A DNA stretch of 64,000 nt from Asparagopsis taxiformis (lineage: Eukaryota; Rhodophyta; Florideophyceae; Bonnemaisoniales; Bonnemaisoniaceae): positions 34,780 through 98,779 of the forward strand of contig JALQPE010002146.1 of assembly GCA_030407315.1 (NCBI GenBank), written 5' to 3'. The position numbers were made by a program, and so were the translations under genes. The notes under the pieces were generated by a model that saw nothing but the letters and a program-made list of their open reading frames with translations, made no database searches and had not been told where the DNA came from. Positions within the stretch are counted from its first letter, which is position 1. The number at the start of each line of letters is the position of its first letter. Below, one piece after another: positions 19,433-31,456 of the stretch.

Positions 19433-22159
19433 ATGCAAACACATGCCGAGCAGTTGAAATTGCGCCGCGTCTGCTACTTAGTAGCTCCCCGTCTCCCGCC
19501 AACGCCCCCACTTCCATGCTCCGCCCCCATCTTGCGCAACATGCCGCTTGATCCGCGCAAAGGTGCTGACAACTACCGTACCTACCGCTCCTCCCTTCGC
19601 ACCGCCGTTTCCAGGCCGTTCAAGCTCGTCAGCTACCAACTACTGCACATACATTTTCAAAACCTCAATGACAATGTCACCGAACAATATCTCTCTCGTC
19701 TACTCAGCGAAATCGCTACCGTCGATTCAATTTCAATCCCACAAATCAATTCCCGACGAACCGGCCATGCCCTCGTCGTGCTCACCCGTCAAGCCGACCT
19801 CGTGAACGTCATCAAAAAGTTCAACAACACTGCCATATGCGGACAGAAAGTTCGCACTGTTCCCGACCCTGCCGCGACCGCATTCAACGCCGCCATTCAT
19901 GCGCTGCGAAATCCCAAACCGCCTCCTGTTACAACTTCACATCTAACAAATCCCTCTCCGCATTCGCGCCCACCAGTTTCCGACATTCCCACCCCGAAGC
20001 GTGCTAGAACAGCTGCCCATTTGCCTGATTCTACCCCCCATCAATTTTTCAACCCCGCTTCACGCTCACGACAACAATCCAAGTCGTACAACTGGTCACA
20101 TCGAGATTCGACTCGCCACGCCCGTCCGCCCGTATCCGCAGCCCCACCCTTTCTCCCAGCAATTCGTTTGGATAACGTTGGCCCCCGTTACAGCCCAAAC
20201 TCCATTGCCAACCGTCTTGATAACTATTATCCTGTCGACGTCTATCCTGTTGCCCGAGCGGCGTTCATTGTAACGTTTCGTAACTACAAAGATCGCGATG
20301 ATGCCATTCATATGTCCTCTTGGCTTCGTTATCATGGTGAAGTTTCCGTCTCACCTTGCGAATATCCCGTTGCTGAGCAGTACCAATACAGACACGACCG
20401 TCGCGAAGATACCAGGTCTAGATGGCGCTCGTCCATGTCAGATACCAGACACAGACACCATGGTGATCCTCGTCCCCGCGATGCAAACAAATCTCCCCAT
20501 GAAATCGCGGCTATTTCCAGTTGCAGTAAGGTCACCGAATCCTGCCCACGACCACCTGCTTCCCATTCAAAGGCAGCACAGCAGGCAACGCAAAATGCTG
20601 CCCAGAAAAACCCGCCGAAAGAGAAACAAAAATCTCCTTCTCCGCGAAATGTCTCCAAGGCTCATGATGGTGCTAGTCAACAGCCGACAGAGAAGACCAA
20701 GGAGAAATGTGTCGCAGATGGGGTACCAAAGGAAGATGTGCCCAACATCCAAGCCCCATCTGCTCCGGAGAAGAAGGTTTTTGTTTCACGCGCGCAGCTT
20801 TCCGGTATGGTGATTGACAAATGCTTGAACGTTGTCAAAGACCAAATCATCAAGCTACATTCGCACAAGTATAAAACAGTTGTGAACAAGGCTGTGACAG
20901 TCTATGTAAAAAAGCAAGAGCAGGCTGCAAAGAAGCTTGAGCTTGGTGCTCAATCACTGCATCACAGGGTTAACAACAGTGTGCAGAATCGACCGATGAT
21001 CTCAATGTTCAGCCAGATGGCTGAATATTACTCCATGAAGCCGCGCGCAGACGATGGCAAGTCGGCTCGTAAGACAAACTCCGACATTGCTGTGGGTGAG
21101 AACAACAGCAAACGATCGCGATTTGGCAAGGGGGCTCAAACCGACAACAGACGGGCGGGTGAGGATATAGACTGGCCAGTTGATGCTCATTCTGGAAAGA
21201 TTGTTCAAGTTAGCAAGGGCGAACGGCGCGCACAGAAAAGAAGAGCTCATTCTGACGCCTCACAGTTTTGTGACGACGGCACCGATGGTGCAAATGCGGA
21301 TGATTCGTTCAAACGCAATGAACACGAAGAACACCGCAGTCGGAAGAGGGCGCGTCAGAGTATTGTGCGATCGATTTCTTCAGATGATGAGGACGATCTG
21401 GAACAACTTCTCGTTGGCAGAGATAAGATGTTGGACGAGCGCGAGGTTGAACAATCGTCTCCAGTTGCGACGACCAGTGAAGATGATATGAAGAAGGAGG
21501 ATGTCAAGGAAGATGAAGGGACGTGTGCACGAACAGCTGGATATTTGATGTCGGACATGCAACGTCTGAAACAGCAGCTACAGCCTCCAAACAAGTTGAT
21601 GCTGAATAGTGGAATTTTGCTTGAGAGCTCGCGAGAAACACGTCAGCATACGCGGCGAATTCGCAAGGGGATATCGGAGCTGAACGCAGAACGAGAAGTT
21701 TTGTCTCTCAATTTTCTGCAGCAGCGAAAGAAGAACCTGCGCTTCGCAAAGTCAAAGATCCATGGAATGGGCCTTTACGCGCTGGAAGACATTGAAGCTG
21801 GCACGTTTGTGGTCGAGTACATCGGAGAAATTGTGAGAAGAAGAGTAGCTGACGAAAGGGAGAAGCTTTACACGAGAAGAGGAATGGGCGATTCGTATCT
21901 GTTCCGATTATCACTGGACCTAGTGGTTGATGCAACGAGGAAAGGTGCTTTGTCGAGGTTCATCAATCACTCGTGTGACCCCAATGTGATTGCTAAGATC
22001 ATCATGGTCGGAGGCGAAAACAAGATCGTCTTTTATAGCAAAAAGTTCATCAAGTCGGGAGACGAGTTGACGTACGATTACAAATTCGACTACGAGTCTG
22101 AGGACAAGAAGATCCCGTGTTTGTGTGGTTCGCCACTGTGTAGGAAAACTTTAAACTAA
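19433..22159 (+). CDS. SET1: SET1/COMPASS-type histone H3K4 methyltransferase
   Basis: This 908-residue protein has the architecture of SET1, the catalytic subunit of COMPASS. RRM-like segments occur at about 62-140 (KLVSYQLLHIHFQNLNDNVT) and 270-345. The middle is a disordered, charged region. An nSET-like stretch (RIRKGISELNAEREVLSLNF) precedes the C-terminal SET domain: KSKIHGMGLYALEDIEAGTF, VVEYIGEIVR, DSYLFRL, SRFINHSCDPNVIAKI (substrate/SAM motif near 841-856), GDELTYDYKFDYE and the post-SET zinc motif CLCGSPLC before CRKTLN at the end. The nSET context and the ending CRKTLN fit SET1 rather than trithorax proteins with PHD fingers. A second possible ATG at 19,541 begins MPLDPRKG and may be the true start. 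The stop is 107 bp before GCN1. Confidence 0.9.
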   Translation: MQTHAEQLKLRRVCYLVAPRLPPTPPLPCSAPILRNMPLDPRKGADNYRTYRSSLRTAVSRPFKLVSYQLLHIHFQNLNDNVTEQYLSRLLSEIATVDSISIPQINSRRTGHALVVLTRQADLVNVIKKFNNTAICGQKVRTVPDPAATAFNAAIHALRNPKPPPVTTSHLTNPSPHSRPPVSDIPTPKRARTAAHLPDSTPHQFFNPASRSRQQSKSYNWSHRDSTRHARPPVSAAPPFLPAIRLDNVGPRYSPNSIANRLDNYYPVDVYPVARAAFIVTFRNYKDRDDAIHMSSWLRYHGEVSVSPCEYPVAEQYQYRHDRREDTRSRWRSSMSDTRHRHHGDPRPRDANKSPHEIAAISSCSKVTESCPRPPASHSKAAQQATQNAAQKNPPKEKQKSPSPRNVSKAHDGASQQPTEKTKEKCVADGVPKEDVPNIQAPSAPEKKVFVSRAQLSGMVIDKCLNVVKDQIIKLHSHKYKTVVNKAVTVYVKKQEQAAKKLELGAQSLHHRVNNSVQNRPMISMFSQMAEYYSMKPRADDGKSARKTNSDIAVGENNSKRSRFGKGAQTDNRRAGEDIDWPVDAHSGKIVQVSKGERRAQKRRAHSDASQFCDDGTDGANADDSFKRNEHEEHRSRKRARQSIVRSISSDDEDDLEQLLVGRDKMLDEREVEQSSPVATTSEDDMKKEDVKEDEGTCARTAGYLMSDMQRLKQQLQPPNKLMLNSGILLESSRETRQHTRRIRKGISELNAEREVLSLNFLQQRKKNLRFAKSKIHGMGLYALEDIEAGTFVVEYIGEIVRRRVADEREKLYTRRGMGDSYLFRLSLDLVVDATRKGALSRFINHSCDPNVIAKIIMVGGENKIVFYSKKFIKSGDELTYDYKFDYESEDKKIPCLCGSPLCRKTLN

Positions 22160-22266
22160 TTCGCAAATATTTCACCTTGATCATCCCAACTAAAACGTTT
22201 TAACTCTACCCCGTCGTTGTCCCTCGACGCTCATCAATCCCGAGCCTTTTCCTCCGATATTCCGCG

Positions 22267-25200
22267 ATGCCTCCGGATGAATCGGCCGCTATTTATATGC
22301 GAACAGCTCTCGATGCTGGCGCTCCGCAATCACGTCGCGCAGCCCTGGACGCCCTTTCCAAATCGAACGCTCCACTACCCGCGCCCTTCATATCCGCCCT
22401 CCTCATCCGTGCACCCGCTGTTCAGGACCACCAAATCGGCCGTCAACTCACCCACTTGATCGCGAGTCAGCTACAGAATGCCCAGGCCCAAGCAGCCGTA
22501 AAAAAGGGCATCACCTCGTTGACAAACACCTGGCGAAAACAACCCCCGTCTTTTCGCGAAGCGTTAACATCCGTCAAATGCATAGCTCCTCTCGTTCGAT
22601 TCAGCGCCATCTCTCCAGAGATTGTTCAGCTTCTAATCCTGGCCATCTCGACCGTCGAAGCAGCCTCCGTCCCTCCCAACGGCCATCTCAATCACACAAA
22701 GGCCAAGGTGCTCGCGTCCACCTATCGACATGCAGTTCGAGCAATGTCCTCAGCGCCCCCCTCAGCTTTCTCAACAGCTCTCAAAATTGTCGAGCGATAC
22801 ACAGCAAGTCCCTCACAAGCCGTTGCAGCTCTTGCGATGATCGCTCCCAACTTCAAAGCTCTCGATCCCAAAGACTGCGACCGCCTGTTGGTAACCATCA
22901 CTACTATGAGTATGAAGGGCGGCCCATCTGTAGCTGAGAAAGTCGCTCGTGTCGCATCTGCCCCGTTGTCTGCAGTTTCCGAACAAACGCTTTTGACTAC
23001 TCTCATTCCAATTATCGACAGAGCTTTACTCAGAGAGCCTGAAGCAGCGTTAGGTGCCTCTGCACACTTTTTCAGAGTCATGTCGGGGAAGGACATCTCT
23101 TCTGCAATTGGAAAAAGCATCCTACCAGCTGTTATTCAGGCGTTGAAGTCCGCAGATGCTGCCACTAGGTCGCAGGCAATACTGCTTGCAGACGTTCTGG
23201 CACCCTGTGTGCATGACCGCAAGGTGTTGCAAGGTGCTGTGTTATCGATGTTTGATGCTCTGACGTCGGCGAGATATGCGTACCAGAAAGTTGCGACAAT
23301 TGATACCATTGTTGCGTTCTGTTTTGGGCGTTTCTCAGAGGATATCTCCAAAGATGTGCTTCCGATCAACGAAAATGCATTGGTCAAGCTGAAGACGTGG
23401 CTTTCCGCTAAGAAAGAACGTAATGAAGAGACTCGCTCAGCCGGAATTGGGGCTATGGTCACACTATTTTCAAGATGTCTCACTATTAGAGATATTGATG
23501 GGGATCAGGATTCTGTCTTCGAGGGGATTGCACTCTTCTTCAGCGATGTCCTTGTTGGAAAATATGGTGATTCAGATCGTCGTGCATTGCTTCTGGGATT
23601 AACAAAGGATTTAAAGTCAATCATCATCCCTGCCAAGTATTTTAACTCAGCTGCGTTGGGCTCTCTGCGGACAATTGTCTCAAATGATCGGATGATTAAG
23701 CAGGATGACTCTCTTCGTTCGTTGGCCATCCTATCTAATTGGATTCGAGATGGTGTAGTGGTTTCTTCAGATGGTGTGTCTTGCACAAATTTACTATCTG
23801 ATTTGGACTTTGATTTTTCCTCAGCCCATGTGGAACATAATCGTTTTGCAACTCTCAATGAAGTACAATGTGCTCTCCGGTGTTACGAATGGATGATCAG
23901 TAGCGCGCATTCTCATGCCAATGTTGCAATTGAATGTATCTTTCAGCTGTGTTTAGATGAGAGACCGAGAGTTTCAGCCGAAGCCGTTGAAATGGTTCGG
24001 GAGCTTCGTAAAAGTGGAGACGATGCTAGGCCAAGAATTTTGTTCAACATACTTTGGAGATCTCATTTTCAAGGTTCAAGAGCAGAAAGTTCTATTGCAA
24101 GGAGCTATGAGTTTGACGACGGAAATGCAGCTGTTGAAAGACTGGGAAAAGTACTGCTAGCTGTCGTGCTTCCTATCGTACCAGTTGAGTGCATTCCTTT
24201 TATCCTTCTAGCGAGTAATCACCCGAGATTACATCCTGGCTTCTCTAGTACCATGAAGTTCCCCTCCTCAAGGTTTTGGTGCCTTGTAGAGAGGAATCTA
24301 GATAAAGTTGATGGCAACTCATTCTCTGCAGAGAGTGATGACTGGCTAGAGCAATGCCTATCTGTGATATTTGGAGAAAACGGACTGCAAAGCAAAGATC
24401 AGACTTCTGTAACGGCGTCTATCAACGCCCTGAGCACTTTGGCGAATGACCGAAACCCCTACTCTATGCGGGTCCTGCGTCGAGCAGTAGAACTCATGCG
24501 ACCTTTCACGTCTGATGTCTCACATCTTTTCGGAGAGGAACTTGACACTCTCACAATGATAAGCGAATCAAATCTGGCGACAGAGATCGCAGGGCCACAG
24601 CCATTGCTCAAGACCCCATATGATGAGGTTAGAAAGTTTCAACAGGAGCAGCTTGCGTCTACGAAACAGAGCAAGCGCGCGAATGGACAAAAGAAAGCAG
24701 GAAAAGAGCGAACACGACCTGCACCAGCAATATCCTCTACAGCCTCTGCCAACGCAGCAACCACTGTTGAGGTAGCTCTTGCCACTATTAGATCAATAGA
24801 ACTGTTCCGGATTGCTCTTTGCACAGTACGAGCGCTTGCGACTATTGCTCCTGCTGGCATTCACAACTTAACAGGTTCTGTTCTTTCTGTCGTCCTTTCT
24901 GCTTGTCGTGTAGAATTGCTCGAGCTTCCGTGTCGTCGTACCCTTTCTGATCTAATTGGAACCTCAACCAGACGATTGTCGGGAATATCTGAAGAGATCA
25001 CTGATTGCTTGTACGCATTAGAGAGTGATTCAAGTGCCCAAAAGAAAGTTTCAACCATTATTCAAGCTCTCAAGTCTATGATCCCGCCAGTCTTATCTAC
25101 TGGGGATTTTTCAGTCGTGTCTCCATTAATTCGGGCTGCTCTCATTCGCGATCCGAACAGTGGAAGGCAATCAATGGCAAACGGTCGGGCGAGCGTGCTT

Positions 25201-28200
25201 GCAATGAAAAAGGAAGCAGTAGCCGTTGCCAAAGCAGCAGCAGAGGTGTTACGAGAACATTGCAAACCGGAGGCTTTCGAATCTGCAATGATTGCAGCCG
25301 CTTCTCGGGCTGGCACTTGGGCTATATGTGCGTTGGAACGAGAAGATGGATCTTTTTCGCCAGCTGCAGATGTGCTTAGCTTCTTGACAGAGACGGTCCT
25401 CACACCGGGGACTACTCATTTGTCACAAGTTCTGGAGGGCATATTATCTGGCAAGTCCTCTGTTCGTGACGTTACCCTTTCTGCATTGGCCCGACTTCCT
25501 CAGCTCTCTGAGGATCGCTCGGTGCTCTGTCCTCGAGACGCGATGCTGGGCAGAACTCTATGGCTTGCCCGGTTTGATCCGGAGAATGAGAATTCATTAC
25601 TGGCAGATAGCCTGTGGTTTAATTACAATAACCCGCTCAATGTCTCTGAAGATGTACCGAACATATTAGCCCTTATCGCTCATAAGGAAGCTGATATTCG
25701 AATCATGGCGTCGAGAGCAGTAGCAGATGCAGTTGTTGGACTCGAACATGAGGATATCAAGAACTTTTGCATAACAAGTTCCTTTGAAATGTACTTGAAA
25801 AATGTACCTGGTGAAGTAACTCGCAAAGAACCAACGGACAGGGACAGAAAGCTATCTCTCCTTCCCAAGCATGGAGAAGCGGAGAAGGCTGAAATTGTAA
25901 TTGATGAGGAGTGGATGACAAGGGAAGGCGTCGCTCTTTTCGTTGAAAGAATGGCAAGCTCTGAGGCATCATCAATGAACGATTTGACTATGATGTTTTC
26001 ATTCTTATCTAAGTATGGACTTGGGGATTCTAATGATCACGTCCGTTCTAAAATGTCACATGCGGCAATTGCTGTTGTCGAGGCAGCTGGTGAAGAAGGG
26101 CCTTCAGTACTGCTTCCCATCATTGAATTGCACCTCAACCAAGAAACCCGGCATCCCTTAGTACAGAAAAAGTACTCCATGAAGACAGAACGAGAGAGAA
26201 CTTGGTGATGTGTCTCGGTATAGTAGCTAGCTTCCTACCAACAGATGATCCACGAGTTTCGAGAATCGCTGATCAGGTTATGCGAAGCGCAATGGAAACA
26301 CCATCTGAAGTTGTACAAAATGCTGCTGCGAAGTGCCTAGCAAGATTGGCACCAGCTTCTATAACCGCAGATCGCGAACAGGAAGTCTTAGAAAAACTAA
26401 CATCGACAGTTTGGAACGACACTTCAAGCTACGGAGAGCGACGCGGAGCAGCTTATGTACTTGCAGGGATAACTTCGGGGTTGGGCTTGAAATTCATGAA
26501 GCGCATAGATGTAATACATGAAATTGAAAGCGCAGTAGCTGAGAAGTCCGCACGCCGAAGACAAGGAGCTCTTGTTTTGGTTGAGACGTTTGCAATCATG
26601 CTAGGACGTACGTTTGAACCATATGCAGTTGCTTCCGTTCCTCTGTTGCTTTCTTGTATGAGTGATTCTGCTGTTGATGTACGAAATTCGTGCTGGGCGG
26701 CAGCACAAGCAGCAATGGCAGAATTGTCTTCTCAAGGGGTTAAGATGGTTCTTCCATTTCTTCTTGAGGGTCTGAAGGAGCGGCAGTGGCGCAAGAAAGC
26801 AGGTTGTGCGGAGGTTCTAGGAGCAATGGCCTTCTGCGCACCTCGACAACTAGCGCAATGTCTACCACAAGTTGTTCCGAAGCTTGCGGATGCCCTGTCA
26901 GATGCGCATTCAAATGTCGTTAGTGCCGCCGAATCTGCCATCAATCGAATTGTTGCGGTTGTTCAAAGTCCTGAAGTGAGGAGTCTTTCTCCTTTTCTGT
27001 TAAATTCTTTGAGAGACCCTGCAAATGGGACGAGAGGGGCCATTGATGCAATGCTTGGAACTGAGTTTACTCACGCGATTGATGCAGCTTCTCTATCACT
27101 TTTGATTCCGCCTTTACATCGTGGCTTGAGGGACCGAAGTTCAGAATTGAAGAAACGATCAGCTGCTATTGTCGGATCTATGTGCAATAATGTGTCAAGC
27201 CAGTTCGATGTGTTACCATATCTTGATCTTCTATTACCTGCGCTTCGTGTAACACTTTTCGATGCCATCCCAGAAGTGCGGCAAACATCGGCTCGTGCGA
27301 TTGGGGCCTTATCAGTCTCCCTAGGTGAGGAAGGGCTTCCAGAGGTGGTACCATGGTTAGTCAAGGCTTTAACCGGGCAATCCATGAAAAGTGTTAGGGA
27401 AGAGCACTCGAAAATCGGTTCAAATACATTGTCTTCCAGCGTTGAGAGGTCCGGTGCGGCAATGGGTTTGGCAGAGGTGACGGCATCGATGTCAGAAAAA
27501 CGATTAGATGATGTGATTTCTCTTGTCCTAGGAGCACGCTCGACTTCTTCGGAAGCCATGGAAGGTTCCCTAATGTTCATTTCATATTTGCCACAGTCGC
27601 TTGGTGAGCAATTCGAAAATAGGTTGGGTTCCGCCCTTTCTGTGATTCTGCTTGGTTTATCGGATGATTCCGACAATGTCCGAGAAGCAGCTCTTGCGGC
27701 CGGTCGTAGTGTGGTTTCTGCTTATGCTAAGACCTCATTGGATCGATTACTGCCGGAACTTTTGTTTGCAATGAGAGAAAGGTTGTGGCGTATGCGCCAG
27801 GCGGCTACAAAACTTCTTGGAGATCTGCTCCTAACTTTGTCAGGTGTGAATCAGAGGAAGCCAGGTACTTCTGAACCAGCAGATGTTCCCGCCGATGATG
27901 AGAATGAGAAGGATTCAGACGCAGAGAGCGATGATGTCGAAAGCGATGAGGAAGAAGCGTTTGTGTCTCCAGAGGAGGCATTGACAGCAATATCTATTGA
28001 AGCTAGAATGAATACAATCCAAGAAGTGCTTGGAGCGAACCGCTGCAGTGAAGTCCTTGCCGCATTGTATATCATCCGATGTGATGTAAGTATAGCAGTA
28101 CGGCAAACTGGAATGCAAGTTTGGAAAGCCGTGGTATCCAATACGCCTCGGGTGCTTCGAGAAATTCTGCCATTTGCTGTTCAGCAAATAGTGGACGGCC

Positions 28201-30434
28201 TTGGAGACGAGGATGAGGAGAGGAGGGCGGCTGCTGGGAAAACTTTGAGCGAACTATCACAAAAGCTAGGAGATCGTGTGGTCCCAGAAGTACTGCCGGC
28301 ATTACGCACAGGTATTTCGAACAAAACTGCGGATTCGAGAATCCGCAAGGGTGCATGTGAGGGACTAAGCGAGCTTGTCCTCGCAAGTTCACAAGAACAA
28401 ATTGAAACAAACGCCAAGGACTTGATTGACGCAACATATGAAGCGTTATGTGACGATTTACAAGCTGTGCGAATTGTTGCGGCAGAAGTGTTTTCTTTCT
28501 TGCTAAAACCGCTTGGAGTAGGTTTGGTAGATGCCGTCGTGCCTATGTTGATTCAACGATTATCTGTGTCTGAGCATGATGAAAGTGAAGCACTTGAAAT
28601 CGCGCTTGATGGGCTGAAACAAATTATGAAGGTAAGCGGACCGAAGCTCATGCCTCTCGTTATGCCACAACTGTTGGTCGAAAGTCCAAAGAGCCTTGCA
28701 CAGGCACGAGCAATTGCAACAGCAGCTGTTGTCGGTGAAAGTTCATTCGAGTCATACGTGCCAGAGGTCGTCAACTACATGGTTGAGTGTATTGAATCGA
28801 TGGAAACCAATGATTGGGTTGAACGTTTAGAGGTTATCCTCGTCGCCATGTCTAGTCGGAGTAATGATTCTACAAAGGAGTTATTGGATGAAGTGGTCAG
28901 AGTGTACACTGATGAACATCCAGGCCGTCGTGCTGCTGCGAGTCGAATATGTGGAACATTATGTCGAAGCGCACTTCCAGAACGTATTGGCGCCCTGGCT
29001 GGATCTCTTTTCGAGGCTATGATAGCCCAGTTGGCAGATCCTATCGAAGATGTATCCCAAGCTGCGTGGGAGGGGCTAAAAGAAATGACAAAGTCGGTTC
29101 CATCACGGGCGCTCTCAGTACACATTCCTCTAATCAGACAGTCCCTACGCACCGCATCTTTATCAATAACTGAAGGTTCGGCCAAAATACCTGGGTTACA
29201 GATCCCGAGAGCACCGGAGCCTTTCGTGCCGGTGATAATTGAAGGACTTTTACATGGTGCACCGGAGCTTCGCGAACAAGCAGCACTTGCAGTTGGAGAT
29301 ATCGTCGAGTTGACAAATCCAAGTAGCTTGAAACCTTTTGTCGTTAAGTTGACAGGTCCACTGATCCGTGTAATGTCGGATCGGTTCCCGTGGCAAGTAA
29401 GGGCAGCTATTCTGCGCGCACTGCTGATGTTGCTCAAGGAAGCGTCTGTAATGTTGCGGACTTTTGCACCACAGCTTCAAAGTACATTTATGAAGTGTCT
29501 GTCAGACGAACATCGACTTGTCCGTGTCCGTGCTAGCGCTGCTCTCGGTCACCTTTCGATCATTCAAACGAGAGTTGAGGCCCTTCTAAACGACCTTGTT
29601 TCTCTCGGAACTGAAGGTGCTTCCGGAAGCTCACGTGTTGCCGCTTTGTATTCATGCAGTCAAATTTTCCGCCAACGAGAAAACATGCCAGAGAGTGTGT
29701 TCTCCAACATCCCACCTGGGATTATCCGCGCTCTTTCAGATGAGGAGGACGATGTCGCTACCGCTGCGACACAAACTCTAGGAATAATATCCGGTCGGTG
29801 TACAGCTACCCAATACGAAGCAGTACTGCAACTGGTTGTCGATCACCTAGAAGTATACATGAGGGACAATTCTACCGGTATTTACGCTCAAAAGGCAATC
29901 GGGGCAATGTACCTCTCAGGTTGCCAAACTGCAGACTTGACTATAGATCAAATCTCCGAATCGTTGCAGACAATACTTGAATTGTCTGCAAGCGACGACC
30001 CTGCGCTTTGCGGCACAGCCAGCTCAGCATTAGGAAGCGCATATGAACTATTGCACAAGAACAGCAATCTGACGGCGGAAAGCCCGCAGCGAAAAGAGGT
30101 TTTAGCCAGCCTTGTCCGGAATGCAAGCTACGATTCACAACCTGATGTTAAAATTGCGGCAGTTTCGGCTATGAAAGGCATTATTCATTTGGAAGACAGT
30201 GTGCTACAAACTCTTGGACCAGCGTTGGTGGCATGCGCCGCCGATGCAAGGAGTGGGATTCGGAACGCAGCTGATGCCGTTTTACGACATGCTTTCATCT
30301 CTCAAAATGTTGTGCGGCAGGACAGAGTTTCTGTCGCTAGAGCTGTTCTTTCGGCGGAGGATTGGACTTTTATCGACAGACGCTTGGCCAAGCTTTGTGC
30401 TCAGCCGGAATGGGCGGATGGTGCCGTTGTATGA
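22267..30434 (+). CDS. GCN1: GCN1 translational regulator, one apparent frameshift near 26,165
   Basis: GCN1 is a giant HEAT-repeat protein that binds ribosomes and activates the eIF2-alpha kinase GCN2. Two consecutive frames (22,267-26,208 and about 26,127-30,434) together give about 2,720 residues, the usual family size (human 2,671). The second part has the EF3-like and core regions: RGAAYVLAGITSGLGLKFM, KKAGCAEVLGAMAFCAPRQL, VRQTSARAIGALSVSLGEEG, RSGAAMGLAEVTASM, LREILPFAVQQI, SEALEIALDGLKQIMKV and LTGPLIRVMSDRFPWQVRAA. The shift from frame 1 to frame 0 falls in or beside an AAAAA run (26,167-26,171); one extra A would join the frames in register with the family. No GT-AG intron of normal size (about 70-80 bp) with length 2 mod 3 fits. 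Assembly error or a real mutation are both possible. Confidence 0.93.
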
Positions 30435-30546
30435 AAACGCCCCTGAATTGTAGTGCTATAAAACCGGACATTTTCAATGAAGAAATTAAATCAACGTCGA
30501 GCTCAAGCTGCCCGCTCCAAGTCGACCAGATCCATCTTTGTAGTTC

Positions 30547-31455
30547 ATGGATGCCGATGCAGCCCGCGGCTTGGCTGAGAGCGTCTGGAATGGTTACCTG
30601 ATCAACTGTGGAACGTGGACTGGTAAACGCGCCATATGCAACTCGAGTGGCAAGGTATTGGCCGACCTTCCCACTCGTGTGTGCGCCGAGCGATTTAGAA
30701 CATCCGACGGCGATGAATTTGTCGCGTGGCGCACATCTGTGAAAACGGTCGGAAAAGTTGATGAGCTAGAGGAGGAATGGTCTCGATCTGAACTGGCCAA
30801 TTTCGGGGCGCTAGTTGCAGACGGTTCATTTTCCGTTGGCGCCGATGCATTCATTGGCGAGCCGATGACCATTGATCAATGCTTGTGCGATCATTCATTC
30901 CGAATTCGCACAACCATGGCGTTTGATTGGGATGGCAGGCTATGCGGCCTGATCGCTAGCCGTGAAAAACTTGAAAGCGAAACCGCGTCGGCCAACGTTG
31001 ATCGTAATATCGTCGAACCTGCCGCCTGGAGGAGCCCGCGCGTTCTCTTCGATTACATGCTTGGCCTGTGGCATGGCAGAGGCGTTTGTGTAGATGCTAG
31101 AAGCGGCTCGAGTTGCAACCTTACATCGCGTCTTTCGCTGCGACAGACCGCAGATGGAAGGGTCGAGTTGAAGTCGTTGCTGGATATTGCGGGTGGCGGA
31201 CCGGTCAAAGTTTTTGATGCATCTGCAAAGTTGGATGGAACTCTTCTTATGTTTACAGAGGGTAACGTGCAATTCTATCTGCTTCCAGGTGGTGTATTTG
31301 TATCCGTTCCCATCGCTATTCGACCTGGGATACCTTTTGCCATTCAGTCCGCATTTCTGATGCGACCGGATTGTCGGAAGCGGGTACTTCGCTTCTTCAA
31401 CCGGCAACAAGAGTGGGTTAACACTGTGTTTATAAACGAGCGGAGAGTAGGTTGA
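30547..31455 (+). CDS. DUF3598/calycin-like protein
   Basis: This 302-residue intron-less gene starts at ATG 30,547, 112 bp after GCN1; CTATAAAAC near 30,460 may serve as its TATA box. It begins with a helix and AESVWNGYLINCGTWTGKRA, followed by repeated beta-strand segments (SFRIRTTMAFDWDGRLCGLI, VRLSLRQ-type strands, GNVQFYLLPGGVFVSVPIAI) typical of a lipocalin/calycin barrel. The opening WxGxYxxxGxWxG pattern and overall form resemble the DUF3598 family of cyanobacteria and algae, which includes proteins near photosynthesis genes. I hold this assignment with moderate confidence. No signal or transit peptide is obvious. Its stop lies one base from the stop of the convergent CCT6 gene. Confidence 0.6.
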   Translation: MDADAARGLAESVWNGYLINCGTWTGKRAICNSSGKVLADLPTRVCAERFRTSDGDEFVAWRTSVKTVGKVDELEEEWSRSELANFGALVADGSFSVGADAFIGEPMTIDQCLCDHSFRIRTTMAFDWDGRLCGLIASREKLESETASANVDRNIVEPAAWRSPRVLFDYMLGLWHGRGVCVDARSGSSCNLTSRLSLRQTADGRVELKSLLDIAGGGPVKVFDASAKLDGTLLMFTEGNVQFYLLPGGVFVSVPIAIRPGIPFAIQSAFLMRPDCRKRVLRFFNRQQEWVNTVFINERRVG

Positions 31456-31456
31456 T

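Noticed and set aside
18371..19444. PTGES2-like start at 19,444
   Set aside because: It would overlap the 5' end of the divergent SET1 gene and hide the presequence-like MSLPRALPRT at an internal position; ATG 19,306 is more plausible.
22267..30434. Two separate adjacent genes (22,267-26,208 and 26,202-30,434)
   Set aside because: Both parts match consecutive regions of the single GCN1 protein, and together they give the normal family length.
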